This document shows positions 14,839-23,496 of a stretch of DNA of 64,000 bases, piece after piece (position 1 is the stretch's first letter; each line of letters starts with the position of its first letter). A program made the position numbers and the translations under genes. The stretch lies in contig NZ_JACJRG010000024.1 in assembly GCF_014697125.1 (NCBI RefSeq), positions 1 through 64,000 of the forward strand, read 5' to 3'. The stretch comes from Anabaena minutissima FACHB-250 (lineage in GTDB: Bacteria; Cyanobacteriota; Cyanobacteriia; Cyanobacteriales; Nostocaceae). The notes under the pieces are model-generated. The model was not told where the DNA came from, did no database searches, and saw nothing but the letters and a program-made list of their open reading frames with translations.

Positions 14839-15069
14839 ATGGAATTAACAGTTGAAAACGTTGAAACAGTCTTGGATGAAATGCGTCCTTATCTGATCTC
14901 CGATGGTGGCAACGTGGAACTCGTAGAACTTGATGGGCCTATTGTCAAGTTGCGCCTGCAAGGTGCTTGTGGTTCTTGTCCTAGTTCCACCATGACCTTA
15001 AGAATGGGTATTGAACGCCGTCTGCGGGAAATGATTCCCGAAATTGCTGAAGTTGAGCAAATAATTTAG
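14839..15069 (+). CDS. nfu: Nfu-type iron-sulfur scaffold (NifU C-terminal domain)
   Basis: 76 residues, a stand-alone Nfu domain of the usual length for cyanobacterial and chloroplast-type NifU-like scaffolds. The cluster-binding C-x-x-C is in GACGSCPSSTMTL (~41-53), and the preceding RPYLISDGGNVELV is the conserved domain start. By family it assembles a [2Fe-2S]/[4Fe-4S] cluster as a homodimer and passes it to apoproteins such as ferredoxin and photosystem I. Monocistronic by context. Confidence 0.92.
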   Translation: MELTVENVETVLDEMRPYLISDGGNVELVELDGPIVKLRLQGACGSCPSSTMTLRMGIERRLREMIPEIAEVEQII

Positions 15070-15079
15070 GCGCTAGGGA

Positions 15080-15245
15080 TGAGGGACTAGGGACTGGAGA
15101 CTAGGGATTGGGGACAAAGAAGACAAGGAGGACAAGGAGAACAAGGAAGCGATTCTACCCTGTCTCCCCCCGCAACCTTGTTTTCCTTGTCTCTTTCCAA
15201 TGCCCTATATCCAATGCCCTATATCCAATACCCAATCCCTAATTA
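15080..15245. repeat. degenerate intergenic tandem repeats
   Basis: GGGACTAGGGACTGG-like and ACAAGGAGGACAAGG-like repeats are followed by the complementary type CAATGCCCTATATCCAATG. The same family recurs at 26819-26915, 57105-57150 and 59950-60008. These are typical of heterocystous cyanobacterial intergenic DNA. Confidence 0.6.
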
Positions 15246-15251
15246 CATCAT

Positions 15252-17486
15252 ATGTCTCATCCACTCTATGTAGCCTTTGTTTGGCATCAACATCAGCCGT
15301 TGTACAAATCTCCTGGCAACGGCATTTCAACATCTTCAAGTCAACAATATCGTCTGCCTTGGGTAAGGTTACACGGTACAAAAGATTATTTGGATTTGGT
15401 GTTAATTCTCGAAAAATACCCTAAATTACACCAAACAGTGAATTTAGTGCCATCTTTAATCTTGCAACTAGAAGATTATATTGCTGGGACTGCTTTTGAT
15501 CCTTACCTGAAAGCCAGTTTGACACCCACGGAACAACTGACTCAGCAGCAAAAAGAATTTATCATTCAACACTTTTTTGATGCTAATCACCACACCTTGA
15601 TTGATCCCCATCCCCGCTATGCCGAGTTGTATTATCAAAGGCAAGAACAAGGACAATCTTGGTGTTTAGCTAATTGGGGCTTGGCTGAGTATGGTGATTT
15701 GCTGGCATGGCATAATTTGGCATGGATAGATCCCCTGTTTTGGGATGACCCAGAAATTGCCGCTTGGTTAGAGCAAGGGCGTAATTTTAGATTAAGCGAT
15801 CGCCAGCGTATTTACTCCAAACAGCGCGATATCCTCAGTCGCATCATCCCCCAACACCGCAAGATGCAAGCATCAGGGCAATTGGAAGTTACCACTACAC
15901 CCTATACTCACCCAATTTTGCCCTTGCTAGCTGATACCAACTCTGGACGGGTTGCAGTGCCACATATGGCACTACCAGAGTCTCGCTTTCAGTGGGCTGA
16001 AGATATTCCTCGCCACTTGCGTAAAGCTTGGGAACTATATAAAGAAAGATTTGGACAAGAACCCAGGGGTTTATGGCCTTCAGAACAGTCAGTCAGCCCA
16101 GAAATCCTGCCGTATATTATTAAACAAGGATTTAACTGGATTTGTTCCGATGAAGCTGTTCTGGGGTGGACATTAAAACACTTTTTCCATCGGGATGGCG
16201 CGGGAAATGTCCTAGAACCCGAATTGATGTACAAGCCCTATCGCCTGACAACCCCAGCCGGCGATTTAGCCATAGTCTTTCGTGACCACAGATTATCAGA
16301 TTTAATTGGCTTTACCTATGGGTCAATGCCAGCAAAACAAGCCGCAGCTGATCTTGTGGGACATCTAGAAGCGATCGCGAAAATGCAAAGAGAACGTCCC
16401 AGCGAACAACCTTGGTTAGTTACCATTGCTTTGGATGGAGAAAATTGTTGGGAGTTTTATCCCCAAGATGGCAAACCTTTCTTAGAAGCTTTATATCAAC
16501 GCTTAAGTAACGAACCCAACATCAAACTTGTTACCGTCTCCGAATTCCTCGAACAATTCCCCGCTACAGCCACCATCCCCGGAGAGCAGCTACATAGCGG
16601 TTCTTGGGTCGATGGCAGCTTTACTACATGGATTGGTGATCCTGCTAAAAACCGCGCTTGGGAATACCTCACCGAAGCTAGGGCGATGCTAGCCAGCCAT
16701 CCTGAAGCGACAGAAGAAAACAACCCTGAAGCTTGGGAAGCTTTGTATGCTGCCGAAGGTTCTGACTGGTTTTGGTGGTTTGGGGAAGGACATTCTTCTA
16801 ATCAAGATGCCATCTTTGACCAATTATTTCGCGAACATCTGTGCGGTATCTACAAAGCATTAAATGAACCGATACCCCCATATCTCAGACACGCCGTTGA
16901 GGTTCACGAAGCCAGGACAGACCATTCTCCCGAAAGTTTTATTCATCCGGTGATTGACGGTAAAGGTGATGAACAAGACTGGGACAAAGCCGGACGCATA
17001 GAAATTGGTGGCGCACGGGGAACAATGCACGTCAGCAGCACTATTCAGCGTCTTTGGTATGGAGTTGATCACCTCAATTTCTATTTACGGTTGGACTTTA
17101 AAAGTGGTGTTGCACCAGGCAAAGACTTACCAGCAGAGTTAAATTTGCTCTGGTTCTATCCCGATAGAACCATGCACAACAGCCCCATTCCTTTGGCAGA
17201 TGTGCCGGATACAGCCCCCCTGAATTACCTTTATCACCACCACTTAGCAATTAATTTACTCACCCAATCAGTGCAATTTCGAGAAGCTGGAGATAATTAT
17301 CAATGGCATTCCCGCAGCAGTCGCGCTCAAGTTGCTTTTGAAACCTGTTTAGAATTGGCAGTACCTTGGGCAGATTTACAAGTACCGCCAGATTATCCTT
17401 TACGCTTGGTTTTAGTGCTGGCTGATGAAGGATGTTACAAAAAATACTTACCAGAAAATGCTTTGATTACGATTGAAGTACCCTAA
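15252..17486 (+). CDS. glycoside hydrolase family 57 (alpha-amylase / glucanotransferase type)
   Basis: 744 residues. GH57 regions are visible: HQHQP at residues 12-16, TTTPYTHPILPLL (~214), GLWPSEQ (~273, catalytic Glu nucleophile) and ALDGENCWEFY (~393, catalytic Asp). Both catalytic residues are intact. By family it hydrolyses or transfers alpha-1,4-glucan, in the cytosol since no signal peptide is seen. The C-terminal ~180 residues (from about 560) form a separate beta-rich domain, with strands around VDHLNFYLRLDF and LRLVLVLADEG, probably carbohydrate-binding. ATG at 15252 begins with MSHPLYVAFVWHQHQP as expected for the family. Confidence 0.9.
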   Translation: MSHPLYVAFVWHQHQPLYKSPGNGISTSSSQQYRLPWVRLHGTKDYLDLVLILEKYPKLHQTVNLVPSLILQLEDYIAGTAFDPYLKASLTPTEQLTQQQKEFIIQHFFDANHHTLIDPHPRYAELYYQRQEQGQSWCLANWGLAEYGDLLAWHNLAWIDPLFWDDPEIAAWLEQGRNFRLSDRQRIYSKQRDILSRIIPQHRKMQASGQLEVTTTPYTHPILPLLADTNSGRVAVPHMALPESRFQWAEDIPRHLRKAWELYKERFGQEPRGLWPSEQSVSPEILPYIIKQGFNWICSDEAVLGWTLKHFFHRDGAGNVLEPELMYKPYRLTTPAGDLAIVFRDHRLSDLIGFTYGSMPAKQAAADLVGHLEAIAKMQRERPSEQPWLVTIALDGENCWEFYPQDGKPFLEALYQRLSNEPNIKLVTVSEFLEQFPATATIPGEQLHSGSWVDGSFTTWIGDPAKNRAWEYLTEARAMLASHPEATEENNPEAWEALYAAEGSDWFWWFGEGHSSNQDAIFDQLFREHLCGIYKALNEPIPPYLRHAVEVHEARTDHSPESFIHPVIDGKGDEQDWDKAGRIEIGGARGTMHVSSTIQRLWYGVDHLNFYLRLDFKSGVAPGKDLPAELNLLWFYPDRTMHNSPIPLADVPDTAPLNYLYHHHLAINLLTQSVQFREAGDNYQWHSRSSRAQVAFETCLELAVPWADLQVPPDYPLRLVLVLADEGCYKKYLPENALITIEVP

Positions 17487-17560
17487 AAGGTCATTTTAAA
17501 GTAAATATTAAGTAGGAGAGGCAAAAAGCGGTGTGGATTTTCCTCCGGCTTTATTGCCGT

Positions 17561-17619
17561 TGTGTTACGGCTATGCAAGAACTTGAGGACTTGAGATAGG
17601 CTAAATTAGCCGTAACACA
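17561..17619. repeat. 12-bp inverted repeat downstream of GH57
   Basis: TGTGTTACGGCT (17561-17572) and AGCCGTAACACA (17608-17619) are exact complements 35 bp apart, with GCGTTACGC-like sequence nearby. Probably a dispersed palindromic repeat rather than a terminator (no T-run). Confidence 0.4.
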
Positions 17620-17697
17620 CCTCTCTTTCATGCGTTACGCTCTGTTTTAACACACCCTACAATTTAATGTTTACTGTATAAATAATCTTTGGTAAGA

Positions 17698-17717
17698 GTG
17701 AGGGCTAAAGCCCTCAC
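17698..17717. repeat. short palindrome between convergent genes
   Basis: GTGAGGGCT-AA-AGCCCTCAC, with 9-bp arms, lies just downstream of the RtcB stop and between convergent genes, so it could stop transcription from either side. It is related in style to the 9076-9125 palindrome. Confidence 0.4.
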
Positions 17718-17731
17718 TACAAACATTGGAA

Positions 17732-18913
17732 TTAACCTTTTACACAAACAACTTGCTTGAGTGTGGCGACAACTTCCACCAAATCAGCCTGATTTTCCAT
17801 TACTTGTTCAATAGGTTTATAAGCTCCAGGAATTTCATCTAAAACTTCAGTATCTTTGCGACATTCTACGCCTTTAGTTTGCTCAATTAAATCATCGAGG
17901 GTGTAGACATTTTTAGCTTTATTTCTGGACATTAAACGACCAGCACCATGAGAGCAAGAACAAAAACTATGTGCGTTACCTTTACCTTTGACAATGAAAG
18001 ATTTTGCTCCCATTGAACCAGGAATAATGCCATAATCTTCCTTATCTGCGCGGACTGCACCTTTGCGAGTTACATAGACATCTTCGCCAAAATGTATTTC
18101 TTTCTCAGCGTAGTTATGATGACAATTTACCTGCAATAAAGGTTTAATTGCCTTTCCTCCTGCTAGATGCTTTTCCATAATGCGTTGGAAACGTGTCATC
18201 ATCACATCACGATTTACTCGCGCATAATTTTGCGCCCATTGTAAATCGTTCCAGTAAGCTTTAAATTCTGGTGTGCCAGCTATGAAATAGGCTAAATCTG
18301 GATCAGGTAAATGATTACCTGCCATCTTCGCTAATTCCTTAGCTGTACTAATATGACACTGGGCAAGTTTATTTCCTATGTTCCGTGAACCGGAATGTAA
18401 CATCAGCCAAACTTGGTTCTCTGTATCGAGGCAAACTTCAATAAAGTGATTACCTCCACCGAGAGAACCCATTTGTTTCATCGCTTTGCTTTGTAAGTCT
18501 TGCACACCACGATGCAAGTCTTGAAAATCTCGCCAACGTTGCCAATTAGTAACAGATTTTTCGACATCTTTATTTTCGTTAAAACCTGTGGGAATTGCTG
18601 CTTCAATATCGAGGCGAATTTTCTTGAGTTTGCCTTCTAATTGTTCACCAGTAAATGATGTTTTAATAGCACTCATACCGCAACCAATATCCACGCCCAC
18701 AGCAGCAGGAATAATGGCTTCTTTTGTAGCAATTACAGAACCAACTAAAGCACCTTTTCCTAAGTGAACATCTGGCATTAATGCTACGTGTTTAAATACA
18801 AAAGGTAGCGATGCCACATTTTTAGCCATCTTGGTTTCTTCAGACCCCAAGGGGTGATTTGCCCAAGATAAAACGGGTGATTTTGTATTGATTTCTAACT
18901 TTTCGTAGGGCAT
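17732..18913 (-). CDS. rtcB: RtcB-family RNA ligase
   Basis: 393 residues, the short bacterial RtcB length. Metal-binding and active-site motifs are present: GVDIGCGMSA (~74, Cys metal ligand), GGGNHFIEVC (~153), HSGSRNIGNKLAQ (~173), NCHHNYAEKE (~264) and SCSHGAGRLMSR (~320, containing the His that carries GMP). It joins 2',3'-cyclic phosphate or 3'-phosphate RNA ends to 5'-OH using GTP and Mn. No RtcA, archease or RtcR is adjacent. Start at ATG 18913. Confidence 0.93.
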   Translation of the reverse strand: MPYEKLEINTKSPVLSWANHPLGSEETKMAKNVASLPFVFKHVALMPDVHLGKGALVGSVIATKEAIIPAAVGVDIGCGMSAIKTSFTGEQLEGKLKKIRLDIEAAIPTGFNENKDVEKSVTNWQRWRDFQDLHRGVQDLQSKAMKQMGSLGGGNHFIEVCLDTENQVWLMLHSGSRNIGNKLAQCHISTAKELAKMAGNHLPDPDLAYFIAGTPEFKAYWNDLQWAQNYARVNRDVMMTRFQRIMEKHLAGGKAIKPLLQVNCHHNYAEKEIHFGEDVYVTRKGAVRADKEDYGIIPGSMGAKSFIVKGKGNAHSFCSCSHGAGRLMSRNKAKNVYTLDDLIEQTKGVECRKDTEVLDEIPGAYKPIEQVMENQADLVEVVATLKQVVCVKG

Positions 18914-19126
18914 TTTTTAAAGGGAATAGAGAATGGGGAATGTGAAATAGGAAAGAATAATTGTCATTTTTTAGATGGGTGAATTTTATTTATATGTTAC
19001 AAATGTAGTATAAATGAATTTGAATGTCAACCTACTCCCTAGCTAGTTAAGTCTGCCAAAAAAAAGCAGACTTTTGCCAGATATACTACAATTTGTAAAG
19101 ACCATGACCAAGCCTCACTCAAACCT

Positions 19127-20023
19127 ATGGCGACACGTCAAAATACTATTTGGGAAAGCTTTTTATCGCCTGTAGTCCGGTTTTTAATTGATGAAGAGAA
19201 ATTGCATCGGTATGCTAAAAGTATCGACTGGGAGAAAGAGAGCGATCGCTTCCGGCGTGCTGATGTGACAATTCCTACATACTACATGAGCCAAAACTTT
19301 CACGGTATTGAGGGGGGATATCTTAATCCTAGCGCGGCTGTCACCTACGACCCCATTACCGAATACGTACTACCACCCAATGAAACTTGGGTGCGTCAAG
19401 CTTTAATTGATGCAGTCAAAGTCAAACCCCGGCGCATACTTGACTTAGGCTGTGGAACAGGTTCTACAACTTTGATGTTAAAACAAGCTTTCCCTGAAGC
19501 TGAAGTCATCGGTTTGGACTTATCACCCTATATGCTGGTGAGAGCCGAAGATAAAGCCAAAGATGCGGGTTTAGATATCATTTGGCGACATGGAAACGCC
19601 GAGAAAACTAGCTTTCCAGATGCTTCCTTTGATTTAGTGACAGGTACTTTGCTATTTCATGAAACACCAGTTGTAGTATCCCAAACCATCCTCCAAGAAT
19701 GCTTTCGGTTGTTGGTAGCCGGTGGACAAGTATTAATTCTCGATGGGAATCAGAAAACCCTGCGTCAATTAGATTGGCTCAATAATGTGTTTGAAGAGCC
19801 TTACATTCGTGAGTATGGGGGGGATAGTGTAGATGCGCGGATGGGTGCGGTGGGGTTTGAGGCTGTGCGAACCGAAGAAGTTTGGTGGATACATCAAGTA
19901 ACTAGCGGTGTAAAACCAATTCTATTAACAGATCCAACTACTCAAGGAAAAGTGAGACAATATAGACCAGCAATAGATAATAATAATTTGGAGGGTCTAG
20001 AGTCTCCAGCTTTCGGCATATAA
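19127..20023 (+). CDS. class I SAM-dependent methyltransferase
   Basis: 298 residues. Motif I LDLGCGTGSTTL (~104-115) and the acidic end of strand 2 (VIGLDLSPYML) define a Rossmann-type SAM site, with FDLVTGTLLFHE as motif IV. The N-terminal 100 residues are a helical cap (ESDRFRRADVTIPTYY). The substrate is unknown. It is followed by the HAD gene after 4 bp, so the two are co-transcribed. Confidence 0.85.
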   Translation: MATRQNTIWESFLSPVVRFLIDEEKLHRYAKSIDWEKESDRFRRADVTIPTYYMSQNFHGIEGGYLNPSAAVTYDPITEYVLPPNETWVRQALIDAVKVKPRRILDLGCGTGSTTLMLKQAFPEAEVIGLDLSPYMLVRAEDKAKDAGLDIIWRHGNAEKTSFPDASFDLVTGTLLFHETPVVVSQTILQECFRLLVAGGQVLILDGNQKTLRQLDWLNNVFEEPYIREYGGDSVDARMGAVGFEAVRTEEVWWIHQVTSGVKPILLTDPTTQGKVRQYRPAIDNNNLEGLESPAFGI

Positions 20024-20027
20024 CGGC

Positions 20028-20756
20028 ATGAGTTTAAAGGCAATTCTGTTTGATTTCAATGGCGTAATCATTAACGATGAGCGCATCCACCTACAACTGA
20101 TAGATGAAATTCTCGTTCAGGAAAATCTTCAACCCCAGAAAGTCCAAGAGCGTCAAGCTTCATTAGGACGGAGCGATCGCGCTTGTTTTCAAGAATTACT
20201 CGTCAATCGTGGTAGAGTGGCGAGTGAAGAATACTTAACTCAGCTACTTCACCGCAAAGCTAAAGCCTATGCGCTGGAACTAGAGAAACTAGAAAAACTC
20301 CCTATATATCCAGGTGTAGAAGACTTGATATATCAGGTGCGTTCCCAACATCTCAAGCTAGCTGTAGTCAGTGGTGCGCTACATCAGGAAATTGAACTGG
20401 TATTAGAACGAGCCAAACTAGCCGAATATTTTACAGTTATTGTCGCAGGTGATGACATCACCACCAGTAAACCCCAGCCAGATGGGTATTTATTAGCAGT
20501 CAAGCGTCTCAATCAAGAATATCCTGAATTAAATCTGCAACTCCCAGAATGTTTGGCGATTGAAGATACCCCCCCAGGTATCCAAGCTGCAAAACACGCG
20601 CAGATGCAAGTAGTGGGTGTAGCTAATACCTATCCCTTCCATATGCTCCAGCGTTGCTGTAACTGGACAGTAGATTACCTGAGTGAATTAGAACTAGAAC
20701 GAATACAACAAGTATTTTCTGGTAAACAGCCCCAGACCAGCTTGACTGAATGTTAA
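20028..20756 (+). CDS. HAD-superfamily phosphatase/phosphomutase (beta-phosphoglucomutase-like)
   Basis: 242 residues. Motif I is LFDFNGVI (~7-14), where the usual second Asp of DxD is Asn; motif II is VVSGA (~115), motif III Lys is in TSKPQPDGY (~147-155), and motif IV is AIEDTPPGI (~182). The helical cap lies between residues ~20 and 90. The Asp-to-Asn change may reduce general-acid catalysis. It is in an operon with the upstream methyltransferase (4-bp gap). Natural substrate unknown. Confidence 0.85.
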   Translation: MSLKAILFDFNGVIINDERIHLQLIDEILVQENLQPQKVQERQASLGRSDRACFQELLVNRGRVASEEYLTQLLHRKAKAYALELEKLEKLPIYPGVEDLIYQVRSQHLKLAVVSGALHQEIELVLERAKLAEYFTVIVAGDDITTSKPQPDGYLLAVKRLNQEYPELNLQLPECLAIEDTPPGIQAAKHAQMQVVGVANTYPFHMLQRCCNWTVDYLSELELERIQQVFSGKQPQTSLTEC

Positions 20757-20785
20757 AATAGGGTAATGTATTAACAATACTGTTA

Positions 20786-20858
20786 GGGGAATTAGCTCAG
20801 TTGGTAGAGTGCTGCGATCGCACCGCAGAGGTCAGGGGTTCGAGTCTCCTATTCTCCA
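20786..20858 (+). tRNA. tRNA-Ala (anticodon CGC)
   Basis: A 73-nt cloverleaf: acceptor GGGGAAT/ATTCTCC including G3-U70, the alanine identity pair; D-arm GCTCAGTTGGTAGAGT; anticodon stem CTGCG/CGCAG with 7-nt loop ATCGCAC, giving anticodon CGC; T-arm AGGGG-TTCGAGT-CTCCT; discriminator A. CCA is not encoded. A HIP1 octamer (GCGATCGC, 20814-20821) spans the 5' anticodon stem and loop. Confidence 0.95.
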
Positions 20859-21071
20859 TTTGTACTGTACATTAAATTATTATTGTCAGTTTTAAAGAAT
20901 TTTTGTCAATAATTATGAGATGCAATTCAGCCAAATATACAGACTCTAATATTCATGTAGTTTTTTTTCTCTTTTTCCACTCCAGTCGAATATCAAATAT
21001 TGTATAATTTTACTCCAATGCCATAGTATTTCATCAGTCGGTTATTGCTTTGCAAATTAAAGACTCTAGAT

Positions 21072-22133
21072 ATGGTCAACCTAGAAACTGAAGACCACAA
21101 ACAATTGATCACTCTTCTCAAAGATATACCAGAACTAGCTACAGAGAGATCGCGCCGACAAATCTTGGAGCTAGCAGATTTAAAACAGTTGTTACCAATG
21201 ATTGACTTTTCTGGAGCAACCTTTGTTGCAGTTAGTGAGATAGTCAGCTACTTATCTAATTACGGGCGTTTAACTTATGAACAAGAAGCATTAGGACGTT
21301 TCTTAAATACTGTGAAAGGCTTTGTGGGATTACAGCAGCAACCATTTTTAGACAAGCTGCTAACAAAATATGACATGATGACACCAATCGCAGCATTACC
21401 AGTGATTAATGACTGGCGAGGAAGAGAAACTGTAGCAGATATATTCGAGAAAATCATTGGAGAAAATACCCTACGCCCAATTTCATTTTTACAGCAGGGG
21501 CTTAAGGTTGCACGTTCAGTTGCCTATATCGGAGTGAGAACTAGCCAAGAATGCTGGTCAGGTACAGGGTTTCTAGTAGCTCAGAATCTATTATTAACTA
21601 ACAATCACGTTTTACCAAGTTCAGATTTACTGTCAGGTACGATTTTTCGTTTTAATTATGAGGAAAATTTCCAAGGAGAAGCTCAAATAACTGATGAATA
21701 CCGCCCTAAAACAAATGGAAATTTTTACACTAACCAAGTTCTTGATTACACTTTCGTTGAAATTGAAGGAAGTCCTGGAAAACAATGGGGTTGGTTACCA
21801 TTGCAGCGAAAAGAAATTAGGAGCGATAGTCGAGTGAATATTATTCAGCATCCACAAGGAAAACCAAAACAGATTTCTCTGCAAAACAATTTTGTTCAAT
21901 ATGTAGGCAGTAATATAGTGCAGTATGTAAACTCTACTTTACCAGGCTCTTCTGGTTCTCCTGTATTTAATGATGCTTGGGAAGTTGTGGCTTTGCACCA
22001 TGCAGGAGGTAATATTCCTGAACCAACAACCCAAAAACGTTTATTTAGAAACGAAGGCATATTAATAGAAAGTATTTTGGCGGACTTACCCTTAGAGCTT
22101 GTGGATTTAATTAAAGTAATAAAGAATATATAA
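21072..22133 (+). CDS. EAD-like domain plus trypsin-like serine protease
   Basis: 353 residues from ATG at 21072 (MVNLETEDHKQL). Another in-frame start at 21045 adds 9 residues. Residues ~5-95 are an all-helical effector-associated-domain-like unit (QLITLLKDIPELATERSRRQ, then GRFLNTVKGFVGLQQQPFLD), shared with the next gene. The protease domain covers ~140-340, with catalytic His in LLTNNHVLPSS (~179), Asp in VLDYTFVEI (~225) and Ser in LPGSSGSPVF (~295). By family knowledge EADs recruit effectors to conflict-system hubs, so proteolysis may be triggered during stress or infection. No signal peptide. It is 213 bp downstream of tRNA-Ala. Confidence 0.8.
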   Translation: MVNLETEDHKQLITLLKDIPELATERSRRQILELADLKQLLPMIDFSGATFVAVSEIVSYLSNYGRLTYEQEALGRFLNTVKGFVGLQQQPFLDKLLTKYDMMTPIAALPVINDWRGRETVADIFEKIIGENTLRPISFLQQGLKVARSVAYIGVRTSQECWSGTGFLVAQNLLLTNNHVLPSSDLLSGTIFRFNYEENFQGEAQITDEYRPKTNGNFYTNQVLDYTFVEIEGSPGKQWGWLPLQRKEIRSDSRVNIIQHPQGKPKQISLQNNFVQYVGSNIVQYVNSTLPGSSGSPVFNDAWEVVALHHAGGNIPEPTTQKRLFRNEGILIESILADLPLELVDLIKVIKNI

Positions 22134-22174
22134 TATTGTAGATTTCCTACAATATTATATAGATTTAAATAAAT

Positions 22175-23437
22175 ATGGAAATCAAACCTCAATTGATACA
22201 AGTTTTAGTAAAAATACCATCTACTCAAACCGTTAAGGAGCGTAAGGCAGTTTTGAGTATCACGGGGTTTGATTATTTAATTCCTAGAATAAATACACTT
22301 GAACAAAGTAATTATGTCTTTTTTGCTGAATTAATTGAACTCCTATTTTTTGAAGGACAAGCACAATTATTAAAATTTCTTACTGCTCTTGTAGATAGCG
22401 GCTTAGTCGGCTTAGAAACAAGAGAGAAACTAAACGGGTTCATTGCACAAATTGAGGCTTTAAAAGATCGGCAATGGAGTAGCAAATTTAGTGATCTAAA
22501 AAATAATCAAACGCTTGTTTTTGTTCCTACTTCCCTGGGAAATGTGGAAAGCTTAAAAGAACAAAAAAATACAATACTTATAGCCCCATCAGTTCCCGGA
22601 ACTCAAACCTTTGAATTTACCGTGGTTACGATAAATGCCCAAGGTAAAGAAATTGACTGTCGTCAAGGACAAGCCTCTTGCTTAACTGAAGAGCTTGGGA
22701 ATGGGGTGATATTGGAAATGGTTTATATTCCGGGAGGAGAATTTTGGATGGGTTCACCGGAATCTGAAGGAAAGCGATACTCTGACGAAAGACCTCAGCA
22801 TTTAGTTACAGTCAGACCATTTTTTATAAGCAAATACCCTATTACACAAAGACAGTGGAAACAAATTGCTTCTTGGACAGAAGTCCATCAAAAGCTTAAG
22901 CTTCGCCCTTCACGTCAAGGAGGCAATAGCCACCCTGTAACAGAGGTTTCCTGGTATGATGCTGTGGAGTTTTGCGATCGCCTATCTCAAAAAATACGTC
23001 ACAAGTATCGCCTTCCTAGTGAAGCAGAGTGGGAATATGCTTGTCGTGGTGGAACTATAACACCATTCCATTTTGGAGACACTATTAACTTTAATATTGC
23101 TAATTACGATAGTCGTTATCCCTATCATTCAGAAACTCAAGGAATTTATCGTAAAAAAACTACGGAAGTAGGCACTTTTCAGCTTGCAAACTCTTTTGGA
23201 TTGTTCGATATGCACGGGTTAGTTTGGGAATGGTGCTTAGATAATTGGCATCAAAATTATGATAAAGCACCTACAACTGGAGATGTTTGGCTAGACAGTC
23301 ATGATAATAATACTCGCGTTATGCGTGGTGGCTCATGGCGTAATGAAGCGTTTTTGTGCCGTTCTAGTTCACGTCAGTTTCATAATGCAAGCGCAAAGTT
23401 CAACACTATTGGTTTTAGAGTAGTTCGATCATTATAG
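22175..23437 (+). CDS. EAD-like domain plus formylglycine-generating-enzyme (FGE/SUMF1) domain
   Basis: 420 residues. Residues ~4-95 match the helical N-terminus of the preceding gene (QLIQVLVKIP..., then LTALVDSGLVGLETREKL). Residues ~175-420 are an FGE-sulfatase fold: MVYIPGGEFWMGSPESEG, FFISKYPITQRQW, PVTEVSWYDAVEFC, YRLPSEAEWEYACRGG, GLVWEWCLDNW, and the ending RVMRGGSWRNEAFLC ... GFRVV. Such domains in EAD proteins are thought to act as ligand-binding or effector modules rather than sulfatase activators. It is 41 bp after the protease gene, likely the same transcript. The C-terminal RGGSWRN region is where diversity-generating retroelements mutate such folds, but no reverse transcriptase or template repeat is visible here. 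Confidence 0.8.
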   Translation: MEIKPQLIQVLVKIPSTQTVKERKAVLSITGFDYLIPRINTLEQSNYVFFAELIELLFFEGQAQLLKFLTALVDSGLVGLETREKLNGFIAQIEALKDRQWSSKFSDLKNNQTLVFVPTSLGNVESLKEQKNTILIAPSVPGTQTFEFTVVTINAQGKEIDCRQGQASCLTEELGNGVILEMVYIPGGEFWMGSPESEGKRYSDERPQHLVTVRPFFISKYPITQRQWKQIASWTEVHQKLKLRPSRQGGNSHPVTEVSWYDAVEFCDRLSQKIRHKYRLPSEAEWEYACRGGTITPFHFGDTINFNIANYDSRYPYHSETQGIYRKKTTEVGTFQLANSFGLFDMHGLVWEWCLDNWHQNYDKAPTTGDVWLDSHDNNTRVMRGGSWRNEAFLCRSSSRQFHNASAKFNTIGFRVVRSL

Positions 23438-23496
23438 TACTGAATTAATTACTACAAGCAATTTTATTTACTTACTTAATATTTAGCATTTAAGTT

